Source: an uncultured Nioella sp. (lineage in GTDB: Bacteria > Pseudomonadota > Alphaproteobacteria > Rhodobacterales > Rhodobacteraceae). Taken from it: a DNA stretch of 64,000 nucleotides. A program made the translations under genes and the position numbers. The notes below the pieces were generated by a model, which worked only from the letters and a program-made list of their open reading frames with translations, was not told the DNA's origin and did not search any database. The stretch lies in NCBI GenBank assembly GCA_947495575.1, contig CANLZL010000003.1:372001-436000 (forward strand), read 5' to 3'. This document shows positions 50,755 through 62,005 of this stretch, piece by piece. The number at the start of each line of letters is the position of its first letter. Position 1 is the stretch's first letter.

Positions 50755-51489
50755 ATGAGCAACCCAACGGCGGCAATGATCGTAATCGGTGACGAAATCC
50801 TTTCCGGGCGGACCCGTGATTCGAATATGCATCACCTTGCGCGTGAGCTGACATCGCACGGAATTGACCTGCGAGAAGTGAGGGTTGTGTCCGATGACCG
50901 TGACGCGATCATAAGTGCGGTTCGGGATTTGAGCGGGAAGTTTGACAACGTCTTTACCTCAGGTGGCATTGGCCCGACGCATGATGACATCACGGCCGAG
51001 GCGGTCGCGGCTGCCTTTGACACCAATATCGGTGTCCGTGAGGATGCTCGTGCGATCTTGCAGGCGCATTATGACCGGTCGGGTTCCGAGATGAATGAAG
51101 CCCGATTGCGGATGGCCCGCATTCCTGATGGTGCCGCCTTGATCGAAAACCCGGTAAGCGCAGCCCCTGGGTTTTCGCTGCAAAACGTTCACGTCATGGC
51201 GGGGGTGCCTGCCGTTTTCGAGGCAATGGTGGCGTCAATTGTTCCACAAATGGCTGGCGGGGCACCGCTTTTGTCGCAAACGCTCTGCATTCATCGCGGC
51301 GAGGGCGAAATCGCCGGGCCATTGGGGGAATTGGCCGACACGTATCCTGATGTGTCCATCGGCTCTTATCCGTTTTACCGGAACGGCAATTACGGCGCGA
51401 ATATCGTCGTGTGCGGTTCTGATGGACCCATGATCGACCGGGTAATTACGGCCCTGGCGTTGCTTTTCCCGGAGGAACCCCAAGCGTGA
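50755..51489 (+). CDS. CinA-type molybdopterin-binding domain protein
   Basis: A 244-residue protein with the MoCF-binding (CinA N-terminal) domain only. AAMIVIGDEILSGRTRDSNMHHLARELTSHGIDLREVRVVSDD is the entry, and FTSGGIGPTHDDITAEAVAAAF holds the GGIGPTxDD signature near residues 68-80. APGFSLQNVHVMAGVPAVFEAM is also typical. The deamidase half found in long CinA (PncC) is absent. Related proteins hydrolyse ADP-ribose or FAD; the substrate here is open. A GNAT gene overlaps its stop by 4 nt. Confidence 0.9.
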   Translation: MSNPTAAMIVIGDEILSGRTRDSNMHHLARELTSHGIDLREVRVVSDDRDAIISAVRDLSGKFDNVFTSGGIGPTHDDITAEAVAAAFDTNIGVREDARAILQAHYDRSGSEMNEARLRMARIPDGAALIENPVSAAPGFSLQNVHVMAGVPAVFEAMVASIVPQMAGGAPLLSQTLCIHRGEGEIAGPLGELADTYPDVSIGSYPFYRNGNYGANIVVCGSDGPMIDRVITALALLFPEEPQA

Positions 51490-52199
51490 CGCCAGATCAG
51501 CTTTTTGAAGCAGTTGAAGCAACGTGGCCGGCAGCAGCAACGCGGCGCGTCGGGCCATGGCGCGTGCGTGATGGCCAGGGCGGGGGCAAGCGCGTCTCTG
51601 CGGTAAGCGCCGAAGGCGATTGGGCAGTTGAGGACATTGCCTTGGCCGAGGCGATTTGCATGAACCTCGGACAGGACAAGCTGTTCCAATTGCGACCGGA
51701 AGAAGCGGAGCTCGATAAGGCGCTCGAATTGCGCGGGTATGAGGTTTTAGACCCGGTCGATTTACTCGCATGTTCTGTCGAACACCTGACTGCCGAAATT
51801 CACCGTCTTGCCGCCATTCCGTGTTGGCCGCCGCTTGCTATGCAAGCGGAGATTTGGGCCGAAGGCGGTATCGGACCTGCGCGATTGGATGTGATGACCC
51901 GCGCCGAAGGCCCCAAAACCGCGCTTTTGGGGCGACATGATAACAAAGGTATCGCGACGGCATATGTTGCCTGCCACGGCCCGATCGCCATGTTGCACGC
52001 GCTGGAAGTGGCTCCTGAAGCGCGACGCCAGGGCGTTGGGCATGTCATGATGCACGGGGCCGCCAACTGGGCCGCGCGAAACGGTGCGCGAGATCTTGCC
52101 GTTTTGGTTGTCAAAGACAACAAACCCGCGCAATCCTTGTATGCTTCGTTAGGCATGATGCCGGTGGGGCAATACCACTATCGCATAAAGCGGAGTTAA
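51486..52199 (+). CDS. GNAT family N-acetyltransferase
   Basis: A 237-residue protein. The C-terminal GNAT domain shows IAMLHALEVAPEARRQGVGHVMMHGAANWAARNGARDLAVLVVKDNKPAQSLYASLGMMPVGQYHYRIK, with the acetyl-CoA loop RRQGVG near residue 185. The N-terminal 130 residues are a less conserved partner domain. The GTG start overlaps the upstream stop (GTGA), so it is made together with the CinA-like protein. The acceptor substrate is unknown. The AhpD-like gene follows 3 nt later, again very tightly. Confidence 0.88.
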   Translation: MTPDQLFEAVEATWPAAATRRVGPWRVRDGQGGGKRVSAVSAEGDWAVEDIALAEAICMNLGQDKLFQLRPEEAELDKALELRGYEVLDPVDLLACSVEHLTAEIHRLAAIPCWPPLAMQAEIWAEGGIGPARLDVMTRAEGPKTALLGRHDNKGIATAYVACHGPIAMLHALEVAPEARRQGVGHVMMHGAANWAARNGARDLAVLVVKDNKPAQSLYASLGMMPVGQYHYRIKRS

Positions 52200-52202
52200 C
52201 AC

Positions 52203-52778
52203 TTGGCAAAACCAAATCCAAAAGCCACGGCGCTTGATCTGCCACCGGCCGATCCGCTTCCCGAAGCAACACAGAAATATTTCGATATCTGCGATGAGAA
52301 GCTTGGCCTGATCCCCAACGTGTTGGCGGCCTATTCCTTTGATCCAGAAAAACTGAACGCATTTGCCGGGCTCTACAATGACCTGATGCTGGCCGATAGC
52401 GGGCTAAGCAAACTGGAGCGAGAGATGATCGCTGTGGCGGTCTCGGCGGTGAATAAATGTTTCTATTGTCTTGCTGCTCATGGGCAAGCTGTGCGGCAAT
52501 TGTCCGGCGATCCGATATTGGGCGAGCAAATGGTAATGAACTACCGGGTGGCCGATCTGGACGCACGCCAGCGCGCGATGTTGGATTTTTCGGTTAAAAT
52601 GACCGAAGAGAGCCACAGGATTGAAGAGGCCGACCGCCAGGCATTGCGCGATGTCGGATTCTCAGATCGCGACATTTGGGACATTGCGGCAGTGGCCTCA
52701 TTCTTCAACATGTCCAACCGCATGGCCTCGGCTGTCGATATGCAGCCCAATCCAGAATATCACGGCCAGAACCGGTGA
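52203..52778 (+). CDS. peroxidase-related AhpD-like protein (carboxymuconolactone decarboxylase family)
   Basis: A 191-residue all-helical protein of the uncharacterised peroxidase-related AhpD branch. The redox motif is NKCFYCLAAHGQAVRQL (CFYC near residues 82-85, with the downstream His), and IPNVLAAYSFDPEKLNAFAGLYNDLML precedes it. DIWDIAAVASFFNMSNRMASAVDMQPNPEYHG is the typical end. The start is TTG at 52203, supported by GGAG about 7 nt upstream. It overlaps the next gene by 4 nt. It probably takes part in peroxide defence. Confidence 0.9.
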   Translation: MAKPNPKATALDLPPADPLPEATQKYFDICDEKLGLIPNVLAAYSFDPEKLNAFAGLYNDLMLADSGLSKLEREMIAVAVSAVNKCFYCLAAHGQAVRQLSGDPILGEQMVMNYRVADLDARQRAMLDFSVKMTEESHRIEEADRQALRDVGFSDRDIWDIAAVASFFNMSNRMASAVDMQPNPEYHGQNR

Positions 52779-53710
52779 AACATATCGCCCTCATATCCCT
52801 TTTTGCCCTTCCGGGCCTAACCCCTGCAGGGGTCTCGGCGTTGGAACTGGATATGCCGGGCGTTTCGGTATTGGCCCACGAAGAATCCGAGAGTACGACA
52901 ACTTACACGCTGCCAGTGTCACCTTGGCTTGGAACCGGGGTAGAGATGGTAACCGCCCAAGGCGCTCTGTCGCGGTCGGTTTGGCAGATCGAGGATTATG
53001 CCGGGACCAGCACCCTTCTGATGGCCCATCTACGCAACCAGTTGGAAACGCAGGGTTTTCAGGCCATATTTGCCTGTGACGCTACATTGTGCGGCGGATT
53101 TGATTTTCGGTTTGCGATGGATGTGACACCGGAACCTGCCATGCATGTGGATCTGGGCAATTTTTCATACCTTGTTGCCCGCACCGAGGCTGAGGGCGGC
53201 GATGAATATATTGGATTGCTGACCTCTAGGGGCGGGCAAAAGGGCTATGTGCATATGGTGCGCATCAGTCCTTCGGATTTATCTGAGCTAGATGTCGGTG
53301 TATCCACCCGCTCTCCCGATCAGGAAACGATCAGGGATCTTGCAGCCGCGCTTGATCTAATGGGAACGGCGACTCTGGCCGATCTTCAATTTGATACCGG
53401 ATCATCTACTTTGACAGATCAAGACTACCCGACGCTGAATGATCTGGCGACGTACCTTGCTGACCGGCCCGATGTACGAGTGGCCTTGGTTGGTCATACC
53501 GATGCCGAAGGCTCGCTTGACAACAACATTGCGCTTAGCCGGGCGCGGGCCGATGCGGTGCGGTCTTATCTGATTGATGTATTGGGTGCGGAACCTGCGC
53601 AATTGGAGGCAGAGGGGGTTGGTTATCTTGCACCGGTTGCCAACAATTCCAGTACCGAAGGGCGCCAACAAAATAGACGGGTTGAAGTGGTGATCACTTC
53701 AACCCGCTAA
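52775..53710 (+). CDS. OmpA family envelope protein
   Basis: A 311-residue exported protein. GTG 52775 overlaps the AhpD-like stop (GTGA) and begins a signal peptide (VKHIALISLFALPGLTPAGVSA). The middle (about 35-190) is a unique beta-rich domain with a Cys pair in FACDATLCGGFDF. The C-terminal OmpA domain carries TLADLQFDTGSSTLTDQDYPTLNDLATYLADRPDVRVALVGHTDAEGSLDNNIALSRARADAVRSYL and ends RRVEVVI. The protein should bind peptidoglycan; whether it sits in the outer membrane cannot be told, as no lipobox or barrel is seen. Confidence 0.9.
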   Translation: MKHIALISLFALPGLTPAGVSALELDMPGVSVLAHEESESTTTYTLPVSPWLGTGVEMVTAQGALSRSVWQIEDYAGTSTLLMAHLRNQLETQGFQAIFACDATLCGGFDFRFAMDVTPEPAMHVDLGNFSYLVARTEAEGGDEYIGLLTSRGGQKGYVHMVRISPSDLSELDVGVSTRSPDQETIRDLAAALDLMGTATLADLQFDTGSSTLTDQDYPTLNDLATYLADRPDVRVALVGHTDAEGSLDNNIALSRARADAVRSYLIDVLGAEPAQLEAEGVGYLAPVANNSSTEGRQQNRRVEVVITSTR

Positions 53711-53766
53711 AGGTGCCTTGTCAGCGGCAGCGACAAGGTGGCATGAACTGTCGAATTCTTAAATGA

Positions 53767-54672
53767 TTACCAATCGGCGGGGCCTTTGTCGCGGAACTGC
53801 TCGACAAGGAAGTCGATGAAGGCGCGCACTTTGGGCTGTGTGTAACGACCGGGTGGGTAAACTGCGTAGATGCCTTGCACGTCGATAGGAAGCTCTGGGA
53901 TCGCGTCCACAAGCAGACCATCGCGCATCGCATCGGCATAAAGGAAGCTTGGCAGATAGGCGATGCCCAAACCGCCAATCGCGGCGTTCAGCAGCGACTG
54001 CCCATCATTCACGGTCAGGGAACCGGCGGTGCGAACCTGACGCTTTTCACCAGAGGGCGCGGTCAGTTTCCAGACATTGCCAGCGGCCTGATTGGAGTAA
54101 TGCAGGAGTTTGTGATCATTCAAATCGTCAATCTTTTGCGGGCGCCCATGTTTTTCGAAATATTCCGGGCTGGCGATCATACGTTTGGTGGTTTCGGTCA
54201 GCTTACGAGCCCTTAGCGAACTGTCTTCCAGCTCACCGACGCGAATGGCCATATCAAAGCCTTCGCTGATCAGCTCTACATAGCGATTGTTCAGGACCAT
54301 GTTGACGGTGATATCCGGATAGGAATGCAAAAATCCGCCCAATATCGGAGACAGATGATTGACGCCAAAATCGGTCGCAACCGAAACACGCAACATGCCA
54401 GAAGGTGCGGATTGCATGGCCGTAACCAAGGCGTCGGCCTCACCTGCATCATTCAGCACACGGCGGGCGCGGTCATAATAAGCCAGGCCGATTTCGGTCG
54501 GGCTGACGCGCCGGGTTGTGCGATTGAGAAGACGTGCGCCGAGGCGCGTTTCTAGGCTTGAGACATGTTTCGAAACCGCTGATTTCGAAATTCCCATTTT
54601 CTTTGCCGCGTCTGTAAACCCGCCCTGGTCGACTACCGTGGCAAAGGCCTCCATTTCCGTAAGACGGTCCAT
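53767..54672 (-). CDS. LysR family transcriptional regulator
   Basis: A 301-residue regulator. The HTH spans about residues 3-62: MEAFATVVDQGGFTDAAKKMGISKSAVSKHVSSLETRLGARLLNRTTRRVSPTEIG. The effector domain (about 90-295) resembles CrgA-type LTTRs: VSVATDFGVNHLSPILGGFLHSYPDITVNMVLNNRYVELISEGFDMAIRVGELEDSSLRARKL. The 207-bp region upstream (54673-54879) is AT-rich and holds no other gene, so its promoter is there. The target is unknown; no divergent partner gene exists, which is unusual for the family. Confidence 0.93.
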   Translation of the reverse strand: MDRLTEMEAFATVVDQGGFTDAAKKMGISKSAVSKHVSSLETRLGARLLNRTTRRVSPTEIGLAYYDRARRVLNDAGEADALVTAMQSAPSGMLRVSVATDFGVNHLSPILGGFLHSYPDITVNMVLNNRYVELISEGFDMAIRVGELEDSSLRARKLTETTKRMIASPEYFEKHGRPQKIDDLNDHKLLHYSNQAAGNVWKLTAPSGEKRQVRTAGSLTVNDGQSLLNAAIGGLGIAYLPSFLYADAMRDGLLVDAIPELPIDVQGIYAVYPPGRYTQPKVRAFIDFLVEQFRDKGPADW

Positions 54673-54879
54673 TGGATCACCTGTATGATTATTTTTGTTC
54701 CTCTACAGGTATCGTTTCCAAATGAGGCGCGATTGCGGAGCGGGCCGGGCCAAACACAGGTTTTACCGCGGATCGTTAATGGCACGGAAACTATGATTGT
54801 GGCGTAATCGGGAACACTTTCCAGGATTTGTCGAAATAGTTGCCAATTTTTAAACAAATGGACCTTTTGCTTGTGTGGA

Positions 54880-55698
54880 TCACCCCGTGGCAGAGGGGAC
54901 GGCACGTTTATAAAGATGCCATGTGGTGTGGCCGAGAATTGGAAGGGTGAAGATCAGGCCCAGGAAGGCCGGGATCAGTGACACCATCATGATGATCGAG
55001 ATGATGGCCGCCCAGGTAAGCATGACCCGGGGGCTTTCCGTGACCACACGCACAGAGGTCAACATAGCGGACACGAAATCAATCTCGCGTTCAAGCAGCA
55101 TCGGCATTGCAATAACTGTCACCGTGAACAGGGCCGCAGACAACGCAACGCCAACACAGGTGCCGATTGCAAGAAAGGTCCAGCCTTGTGGCGTAAAGAA
55201 TACCGTGGTCAGGAAGCCGCCGAAATCCGAGAAGGATGCATTTTGCAAGACCAGTGCCAGCCATAGACGAACCTGGTACATCCAAACCCAGAATACGAAC
55301 AAAGTGACAAACGCCATCCAGCCCATTTCCCGTTTTCGCTGGTTGGCCATGACTACAAGGATTTCAGACCAGCCAAAACTCTCGTCCTTATGCATGCGGC
55401 GGGACATTTCATAAAGTCCGGCGGCAGCAAAGGGCGCAACCAGTGGGAAGCCGACGACGGCGGGGATTACCATCCAGATTTTACCAAGCCAGACCAAAGC
55501 CCAGACAAACAAGATCCCAAAGACCGCGTAAAACAGCCCAAAGAAACCGCTCATAATAGGTCGCGCCAAAAAGTCAGAAAATCCGGCTTTCAGCGCGGCT
55601 GCAATATCATCACCGGTTACTTTTCTGATCTCAGGAATACTATTTCGTCGTGGCAACGGTGCGTTTGGCGGGGTCGACTTTGTGGCTTCGGGCGTCAT
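54880..55698 (-). CDS. DUF2189 membrane protein
   Basis: A 272-residue integral membrane protein. After a charged 30-residue N-terminus, six or so hydrophobic helices follow: ARPIMSGFFGLFYAVFGILFVWALVWLG, WMVIPAVVGFPLVAPFAAAGLYEMSRRM, MAFVTLFVFWVWMYQVRLWLALVL, FLAIGTCVGVALSAALFTVTVIAMPMLLEREIDFVSAMLTSV, and ending VMLTWAAIISIIMMVSLIPAFLGLIFTLPILGHTTWHLYKRAV. That last block is the DUF2189 signature. Function is unknown; in this family it is often near respiratory genes, which is not the case here. The 181 bp after its start hold no gene. Confidence 0.9.
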   Translation of the reverse strand: MTPEATKSTPPNAPLPRRNSIPEIRKVTGDDIAAALKAGFSDFLARPIMSGFFGLFYAVFGILFVWALVWLGKIWMVIPAVVGFPLVAPFAAAGLYEMSRRMHKDESFGWSEILVVMANQRKREMGWMAFVTLFVFWVWMYQVRLWLALVLQNASFSDFGGFLTTVFFTPQGWTFLAIGTCVGVALSAALFTVTVIAMPMLLEREIDFVSAMLTSVRVVTESPRVMLTWAAIISIIMMVSLIPAFLGLIFTLPILGHTTWHLYKRAVPSATG

Positions 55699-55879
55699 GA
55701 CACTCTCCTCTCAAAGAATGAACCGGCCCCTGTGCCTGGTACGGCAGGGGCGGCGGCCATCCGGGCGTCGCGCGCTTTTGGCAATTCTGTATCAGGTCCT
55801 GCTTTTGGGCAAGTCGCGGCGCATCCCGATGGGTTTACCTCGTATTGACCAAGCCAGACTGAAAGATATTGATCCTTAC

Positions 55880-57961
<2,082 letters not shown>

Positions 57962-57983
57962 TCACCCGATACGCGGCGTCAGC

Positions 57984-58361
57984 TTAATCTGCGCCGGTTT
58001 CGACGCAATGCCTGCGAAAGGCGCGTTTCAACAGTTCCAACTCGTCGCGCAGCGCCACCATTTCTGCGCGAATATCATCCTCAAGTGCATCCCCTGCCAA
58101 AATGGTGATCCGATCCAGTGCTTCACCATCATCAGCGCTGCGCAATTGGATGGTTTGTACACTGTCGCCAACCACCTCGCTAGGGATCGAATAAACGGCC
58201 AGATGGTGACCGGGATGATCCGGCATTTCCGTCAATTCGACATGGCCCAACACCCGGTCAAGGTGAACCGCTTCGATCACTGGCGGCGTCCCTGTGCACA
58301 TCAAAAGGCCCTCATAGCGGCCGGATTTAAGGCGTGTCTTGGTCAGCGAAAGCTCAGACAT
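57984..58361 (-). CDS. conserved hypothetical protein
   Basis: A 125-residue soluble protein. The first two thirds are beta-rich (RLKSGRYEGLLMCTGTPPVIEAVHLDRVLGHVELTEMPDHPGHHLAVYSIPSEVVGDSVQTIQL), and the end is a charged helix likely to form a coiled coil (LEDDIRAEMVALRDELELLKRAFRRHCVE). No signal or membrane segment. It resembles small Rhodobacteraceae proteins kept next to the gene that follows upstream on the same strand (58371), 9 nt away, so the two probably work together. No function known to me. Confidence 0.75.
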   Translation of the reverse strand: MSELSLTKTRLKSGRYEGLLMCTGTPPVIEAVHLDRVLGHVELTEMPDHPGHHLAVYSIPSEVVGDSVQTIQLRSADDGEALDRITILAGDALEDDIRAEMVALRDELELLKRAFRRHCVETGAD

Positions 58362-58370
58362 TGCGGCCCC

Positions 58371-59126
58371 CTATAAATCTGCGCGCGGTGCGCGGGTCAG
58401 CGTCAGATCCCAAAGGGTAATCTGGTTCATCGCCGGGTTGTCAAAGATCAGGTCAATCCAGATCTTTTCGACTCTTTTTTCGTTGATGTTGGAATAGGCG
58501 AGGTCAAATTCCGCCACGCCCAAATCATCCGAGATTTCCATCTGCCGCACCATTTGCTCGGTGTTCGGGCCGTGCTGGATGTTCAACCGCGCATAAATCT
58601 CGATCGGGTTTTCGCGCGTCAGACGGCAACGCAGCGAGATATAGTGGCTGCGGGTAATACCCAATGCCCCTTCGGTTGGCAGGGTCACCACAAGCGACAA
58701 AAAGGATCCATCAAATCGCAGGACATCCAAGACGGTCGCGTAGCCCGAGGGGATGTCAGAGCGCCCATTTCGAAGCTGCCGCATCGTGATTTCGGACTTC
58801 GCGCAATCATGAAACAACGTCACATTTTTAGAAAGCTCATGAGGTGACGGTACGCTGACCGCGCTTTGTGGAACAGTTGGCACGCACCATGGATCTGGCC
58901 GCCACGCCCAGTCACATTGTTCCGGGCGCAAAATCTCGGATTGCTGATCAGGTGACAACTTGTCAACCGTCGCAATTGTCATTGCGTCCAGCTTTCGGCG
59001 CAGTTTTCGGGCGGTGGCCTCTAATTCGAGCAATTCGGATGGCGGTATGCTGCTGGCGCGATCCGCAAGATCAGACCAACGCTGCACCGACTTCGCCAAT
59101 AGCCGCTTTTCCAGGAAACCCGCCAT
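58371..59126 (-). CDS. hypothetical protein, DUF6478-like
   Basis: A 251-residue protein. Residues 1-55 are a helical stretch (LEKRLLAKSVQRWSDLADRASSIPPSELLELEATARKLRRKLD). After a linker, WAWRPDPWCVPTVPQSAVSVPSPHELSKNVTLFHDCAKSEITMRQLRN begins a beta-sandwich domain that runs to ISDDLGVAEFDLAYSNINEKRVEKIWIDLIFDNPAMNQITLWDLTLTRAPRADL. The pattern matches what databases call DUF6478 in this bacterial family, but I cannot verify it. Jelly-roll-like carbohydrate binding is a possible reading. It overlaps nothing and precedes the 125-residue gene by 9 nt. Confidence 0.75.
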   Translation of the reverse strand: MAGFLEKRLLAKSVQRWSDLADRASSIPPSELLELEATARKLRRKLDAMTIATVDKLSPDQQSEILRPEQCDWAWRPDPWCVPTVPQSAVSVPSPHELSKNVTLFHDCAKSEITMRQLRNGRSDIPSGYATVLDVLRFDGSFLSLVVTLPTEGALGITRSHYISLRCRLTRENPIEIYARLNIQHGPNTEQMVRQMEISDDLGVAEFDLAYSNINEKRVEKIWIDLIFDNPAMNQITLWDLTLTRAPRADL

Positions 59127-59179
59127 ATGCTCTTGCTCTCACCTCTTGCTTTGTATTTTCCCGGTTTAATCCGGTTTCG

Positions 59180-59932
59180 TTACCGTCCCATTATTCGCCG
59201 AAATAAACCAACATTAAAGAGCCCACCTTGGGTTTGGGCCGTGGGTTGCTGAACTGGCGGCGGCGCTACCGGTGCTGTGGGCAAGGCTGCTGGCTGTGCA
59301 CCGGGTGTCGTGCCCACGGGGTTGGCAATCAATGCCAAATCCGTGAATTGCCGCAACAAGGAAAGGCTGGCCTCGTCTGAAATCGGGTTTTCTTCAAGTC
59401 CCAGAACGGTCAATGTTGCAATCCGGTTCCGCAGATCAAGGTATGACCGCCAATATTCGGGTGAGACATCCTGTATCTCGCTGGCGCTGGTGTCGCGCGC
59501 ATGCAGGAAATAGACATCGCCCTGATGAAAACTGTCCAAAATTTCGACGCTATCGGCGTTCCCGGTCCTGCTCAGCAATTGCCGGCCTTCGGTTGATTGA
59601 AAAAACGCGTTCAACTCTGGAATGGAATCACGCAAGGATTGTGCGGGATCAGCTTCCGAGACGGATGCCGTAAGTACCGCCAGGTTTCGCGGCTGCCCGG
59701 CGCTGCGCTGATTGGAGATCACCGCACAATTCCCCAATAAGACAAAAGCCGTCGCCCCATCATCGCGGGTGGAAGCGGTGTCCACACAGAACCCTTCAGG
59801 CCCGGTCAGGTTTATCTGGTCAGTGGTTACGGCAACTTGCCGAACTGGTGGCGTCCCGGACGGGCCACCCCCGCCACACCCTGCCAATAACAGGGTCAAA
59901 CCTGTCAATATCGGGGTGAGGGTCTTTGTCAT
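59180..59932 (-). CDS. hypothetical lipoprotein
   Basis: A 250-residue lipoprotein. ILTGLTLLLAGCGGGGPSG gives the lipobox with Cys18 from the Met at 59932; earlier in-frame Met at 59944 only lengthens the n-region. The mature domain (about 30-200) has FCVDTASTRDDGATAFVLLGNCAVIS with a Cys pair and DVYFLHARDTSASEIQDVSPEYWRSYLDLRNRIATLTVLGLEENP. A Pro/Gln/Ala-rich tail ends GGLFNVGLFRRIMGR. Outer-membrane placement is expected (Gly at +2). Function unknown; it has the style of family-restricted lipoproteins. Confidence 0.8.
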   Translation of the reverse strand: MTKTLTPILTGLTLLLAGCGGGGPSGTPPVRQVAVTTDQINLTGPEGFCVDTASTRDDGATAFVLLGNCAVISNQRSAGQPRNLAVLTASVSEADPAQSLRDSIPELNAFFQSTEGRQLLSRTGNADSVEILDSFHQGDVYFLHARDTSASEIQDVSPEYWRSYLDLRNRIATLTVLGLEENPISDEASLSLLRQFTDLALIANPVGTTPGAQPAALPTAPVAPPPVQQPTAQTQGGLFNVGLFRRIMGR

Positions 59933-60072
59933 TCCAAATGCCATGGTGACCTGCTTTGTTTTTTTGCCTCACCCTAAGGGATAAAGGTCAGCGGCATTTC
60001 AGACAAGCGTGATTGCCGCGCAAGCCGGGGCGCGTTAGTGTCAAAAAAAACTGGCAGGCAGGCCACGAGCAC

Positions 60073-60963
60073 ATGAACTACACCGCGCATGACGCTTTCA
60101 TCGCCCCGGCACGGGCGAATTCGCAGCTTTGGCGGCTGGCGGTTGGCCTTCTTTTGATCAGTGCGGTGACGGTCGGGTGGGCCGTTCTTCTGTTTATGAC
60201 CCTATATTTGACCGCTGGCGTAGACGGTGGCCCGGAATGGATCAACCGCCTGTCGACCGCCGATACACCCACCTCGGCGCTATTGGTGCTAACCATGCTT
60301 TGGGGGTTGGCGCTTGGCGCTACTTTGACAGTGGCCCTCGTTCATAGACGAAAACCTCGGACGCTGTTGGGATCCCGACGTTTCCTAAAAAGGCACTTCG
60401 TTATTGCGGCGGCCATATGCCTTGGCATCGCGTTGATATCGCTCTTTATTCCTATCGGCCCTGACCTCGAGCCGGGACTGGACAGTTCGATCTGGCTAAC
60501 ATTCTTACCGCTCGCATTATTGGTCATCCTAGGCCAAACCGGCGCAGAAGAACTGCTGTTTCGTGGGTATTTGCAGCAACAACTGGCGGCCCGGTTCCGC
60601 TCACCCATCCTGTGGATGGTTTTCCCGTCTTTGGCCTTTGGCCTTCTGCATTATGACCCGACGGTCGAGCCAGTTGTCACAGCCCTGATCATCATCGCGA
60701 CCACTCTCTTTGGTCTTTTTGCTGCCGATCTGACCGCGCGCACCGGGTCGATTGGCGCGGCCTGGGGATTTCACTTTGCCAATAACGTCGTTGCGATCCT
60801 CTTTATCTCCACTGGCGATTCGCTCTCTGGGCTATCGCTATATCAAATGCCGCTTGGCACCGCAGACACGTCCATGCATGTGACCTTGTTGCTTCTTGGG
60901 ATGACTGGCACGGCATTGATTTGGGCCGTCACACGATTTGCCCTCGCCAGACAAGGCAGATAG
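60073..60963 (+). CDS. CPBP family intramembrane metalloprotease
   Basis: A 296-residue membrane protein of the type II CAAX-prenyl protease/bacteriocin-processing (CPBP, ABI) family. The motifs are EELLFRGYLQQQLAARF (EE-x3-R) near residue 165, FGLLHYDPTVEPVV with the F-x3-H, and WGFHFANNVVAIL with the H-x3-N. Hydrophobic helices surround them. Family members cut membrane peptides or act in bacteriocin self-immunity; the substrate is unknown. ATG 60073 gives the plausible N-terminus MNYTAHDAF. The 76 bp before accD carry no terminator. Confidence 0.9.
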   Translation: MNYTAHDAFIAPARANSQLWRLAVGLLLISAVTVGWAVLLFMTLYLTAGVDGGPEWINRLSTADTPTSALLVLTMLWGLALGATLTVALVHRRKPRTLLGSRRFLKRHFVIAAAICLGIALISLFIPIGPDLEPGLDSSIWLTFLPLALLVILGQTGAEELLFRGYLQQQLAARFRSPILWMVFPSLAFGLLHYDPTVEPVVTALIIIATTLFGLFAADLTARTGSIGAAWGFHFANNVVAILFISTGDSLSGLSLYQMPLGTADTSMHVTLLLLGMTGTALIWAVTRFALARQGR

Positions 60964-61039
60964 CCTAAGCTGCAATTGCATTTCGCTGTCCCAAAGCCTA
61001 TTTGGGCCAGCAACAGACACACCAGACCCTGGATCGCGC

Positions 61040-62005
61040 ATGAACTGGATTACCAATTACGTCCGTCCCCGGATCAACTCGTTGTTTTCGCGCCGTGAAG
61101 TGCCCGAGAACCTTTGGACGAAATGCGGCGAATGCGGCACGATGCTGTTCCATCGTGAGCTGCGGGACAACCTGAGCGTTTGCACGAATTGCGATCATCA
61201 TATGGGAATTACCCCGCGTGAGCGGTTCGAGGCCTTGTTTGATGGTGGCGTTTTTGCCGAAATCCAGGTTCCGGTCCCGGTACCCGACCCCCTGCATTTC
61301 CGCGATCAGAAAAAATACCCAGACCGCATGAAGGCCGCTCAGAAAAAGACCGGCGAATTCGAAGCAATGCTGGTTGCGGAAGGTGAAGTTGGTCGGACCC
61401 GTATCGTGGCAGCCGGTCAGGATTTCAGCTTCATGGGTGGGTCGATGTCGATGTATGTCGGCAACGCAATTCTTGCTGCCGCAGAGCGCGCGGTCGAGCG
61501 GAAATTGCCGTTGGTATTGTTTTCAGCAGCCGGCGGCGCCCGTATGCAAGAGGGCATCCTTGGCCTCATGCAGATGCCGCGTACGACCATTGCCGTAAAC
61601 ATGCTGAAAGACGCGGGCCTGCCCTATATCGTTGTGCTGACTCATCCGACGACCGGTGGAGTCACGGCCTCTTATGCGATGCTGGGTGATGTTCAAATTG
61701 CCGAGCCCAACGCGTTGATCGGCTTTGCCGGTGCGCGTGTAATCGAACAAACCATTCGCGAACAACTGCCCGAGGGCTTTCAACGGTCCGAATACCTGCT
61801 GGACCACGGCATGCTGGACCGGGTAACCCATCGCAAAGACCTGAAGGACGAGCTTGTCACGATTTTGCGGATGCTGACGCATCAACCCCCTGCGGTCAAA
61901 GGCGACTTGCCTGCTCCTGATGGCGCCGAGGTTGAAGAAGACACGTCTGTGACGCCTGACGTGAACCCAGTCGCCGCTGAACCAGCGGCAACCATAAAAA
62001 AGTGA
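61040..62005 (+). CDS. accD: acetyl-CoA carboxylase carboxyltransferase, beta subunit
   Basis: A 321-residue subunit making malonyl-CoA with AccA. The N-terminal zinc ribbon is WTKCGECGTMLFHRELRDNLSVCTNCDHHMG (four Cys). The crotonase-like core has FSFMGGSMSMYVGNAI, LVLFSAAGGARMQEGILGLMQMPRTT and VLTHPTTGGVTASYAMLGDVQIAEPNALIGFAGARVIEQTIREQLPEGFQRSEYLLDHGMLD. The acidic tail after residue 295 is usual in this family. folC overlaps its stop by 4 nt (GTGA), the standard accD-folC pair. Confidence 0.97.
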   Translation: MNWITNYVRPRINSLFSRREVPENLWTKCGECGTMLFHRELRDNLSVCTNCDHHMGITPRERFEALFDGGVFAEIQVPVPVPDPLHFRDQKKYPDRMKAAQKKTGEFEAMLVAEGEVGRTRIVAAGQDFSFMGGSMSMYVGNAILAAAERAVERKLPLVLFSAAGGARMQEGILGLMQMPRTTIAVNMLKDAGLPYIVVLTHPTTGGVTASYAMLGDVQIAEPNALIGFAGARVIEQTIREQLPEGFQRSEYLLDHGMLDRVTHRKDLKDELVTILRMLTHQPPAVKGDLPAPDGAEVEEDTSVTPDVNPVAAEPAATIKK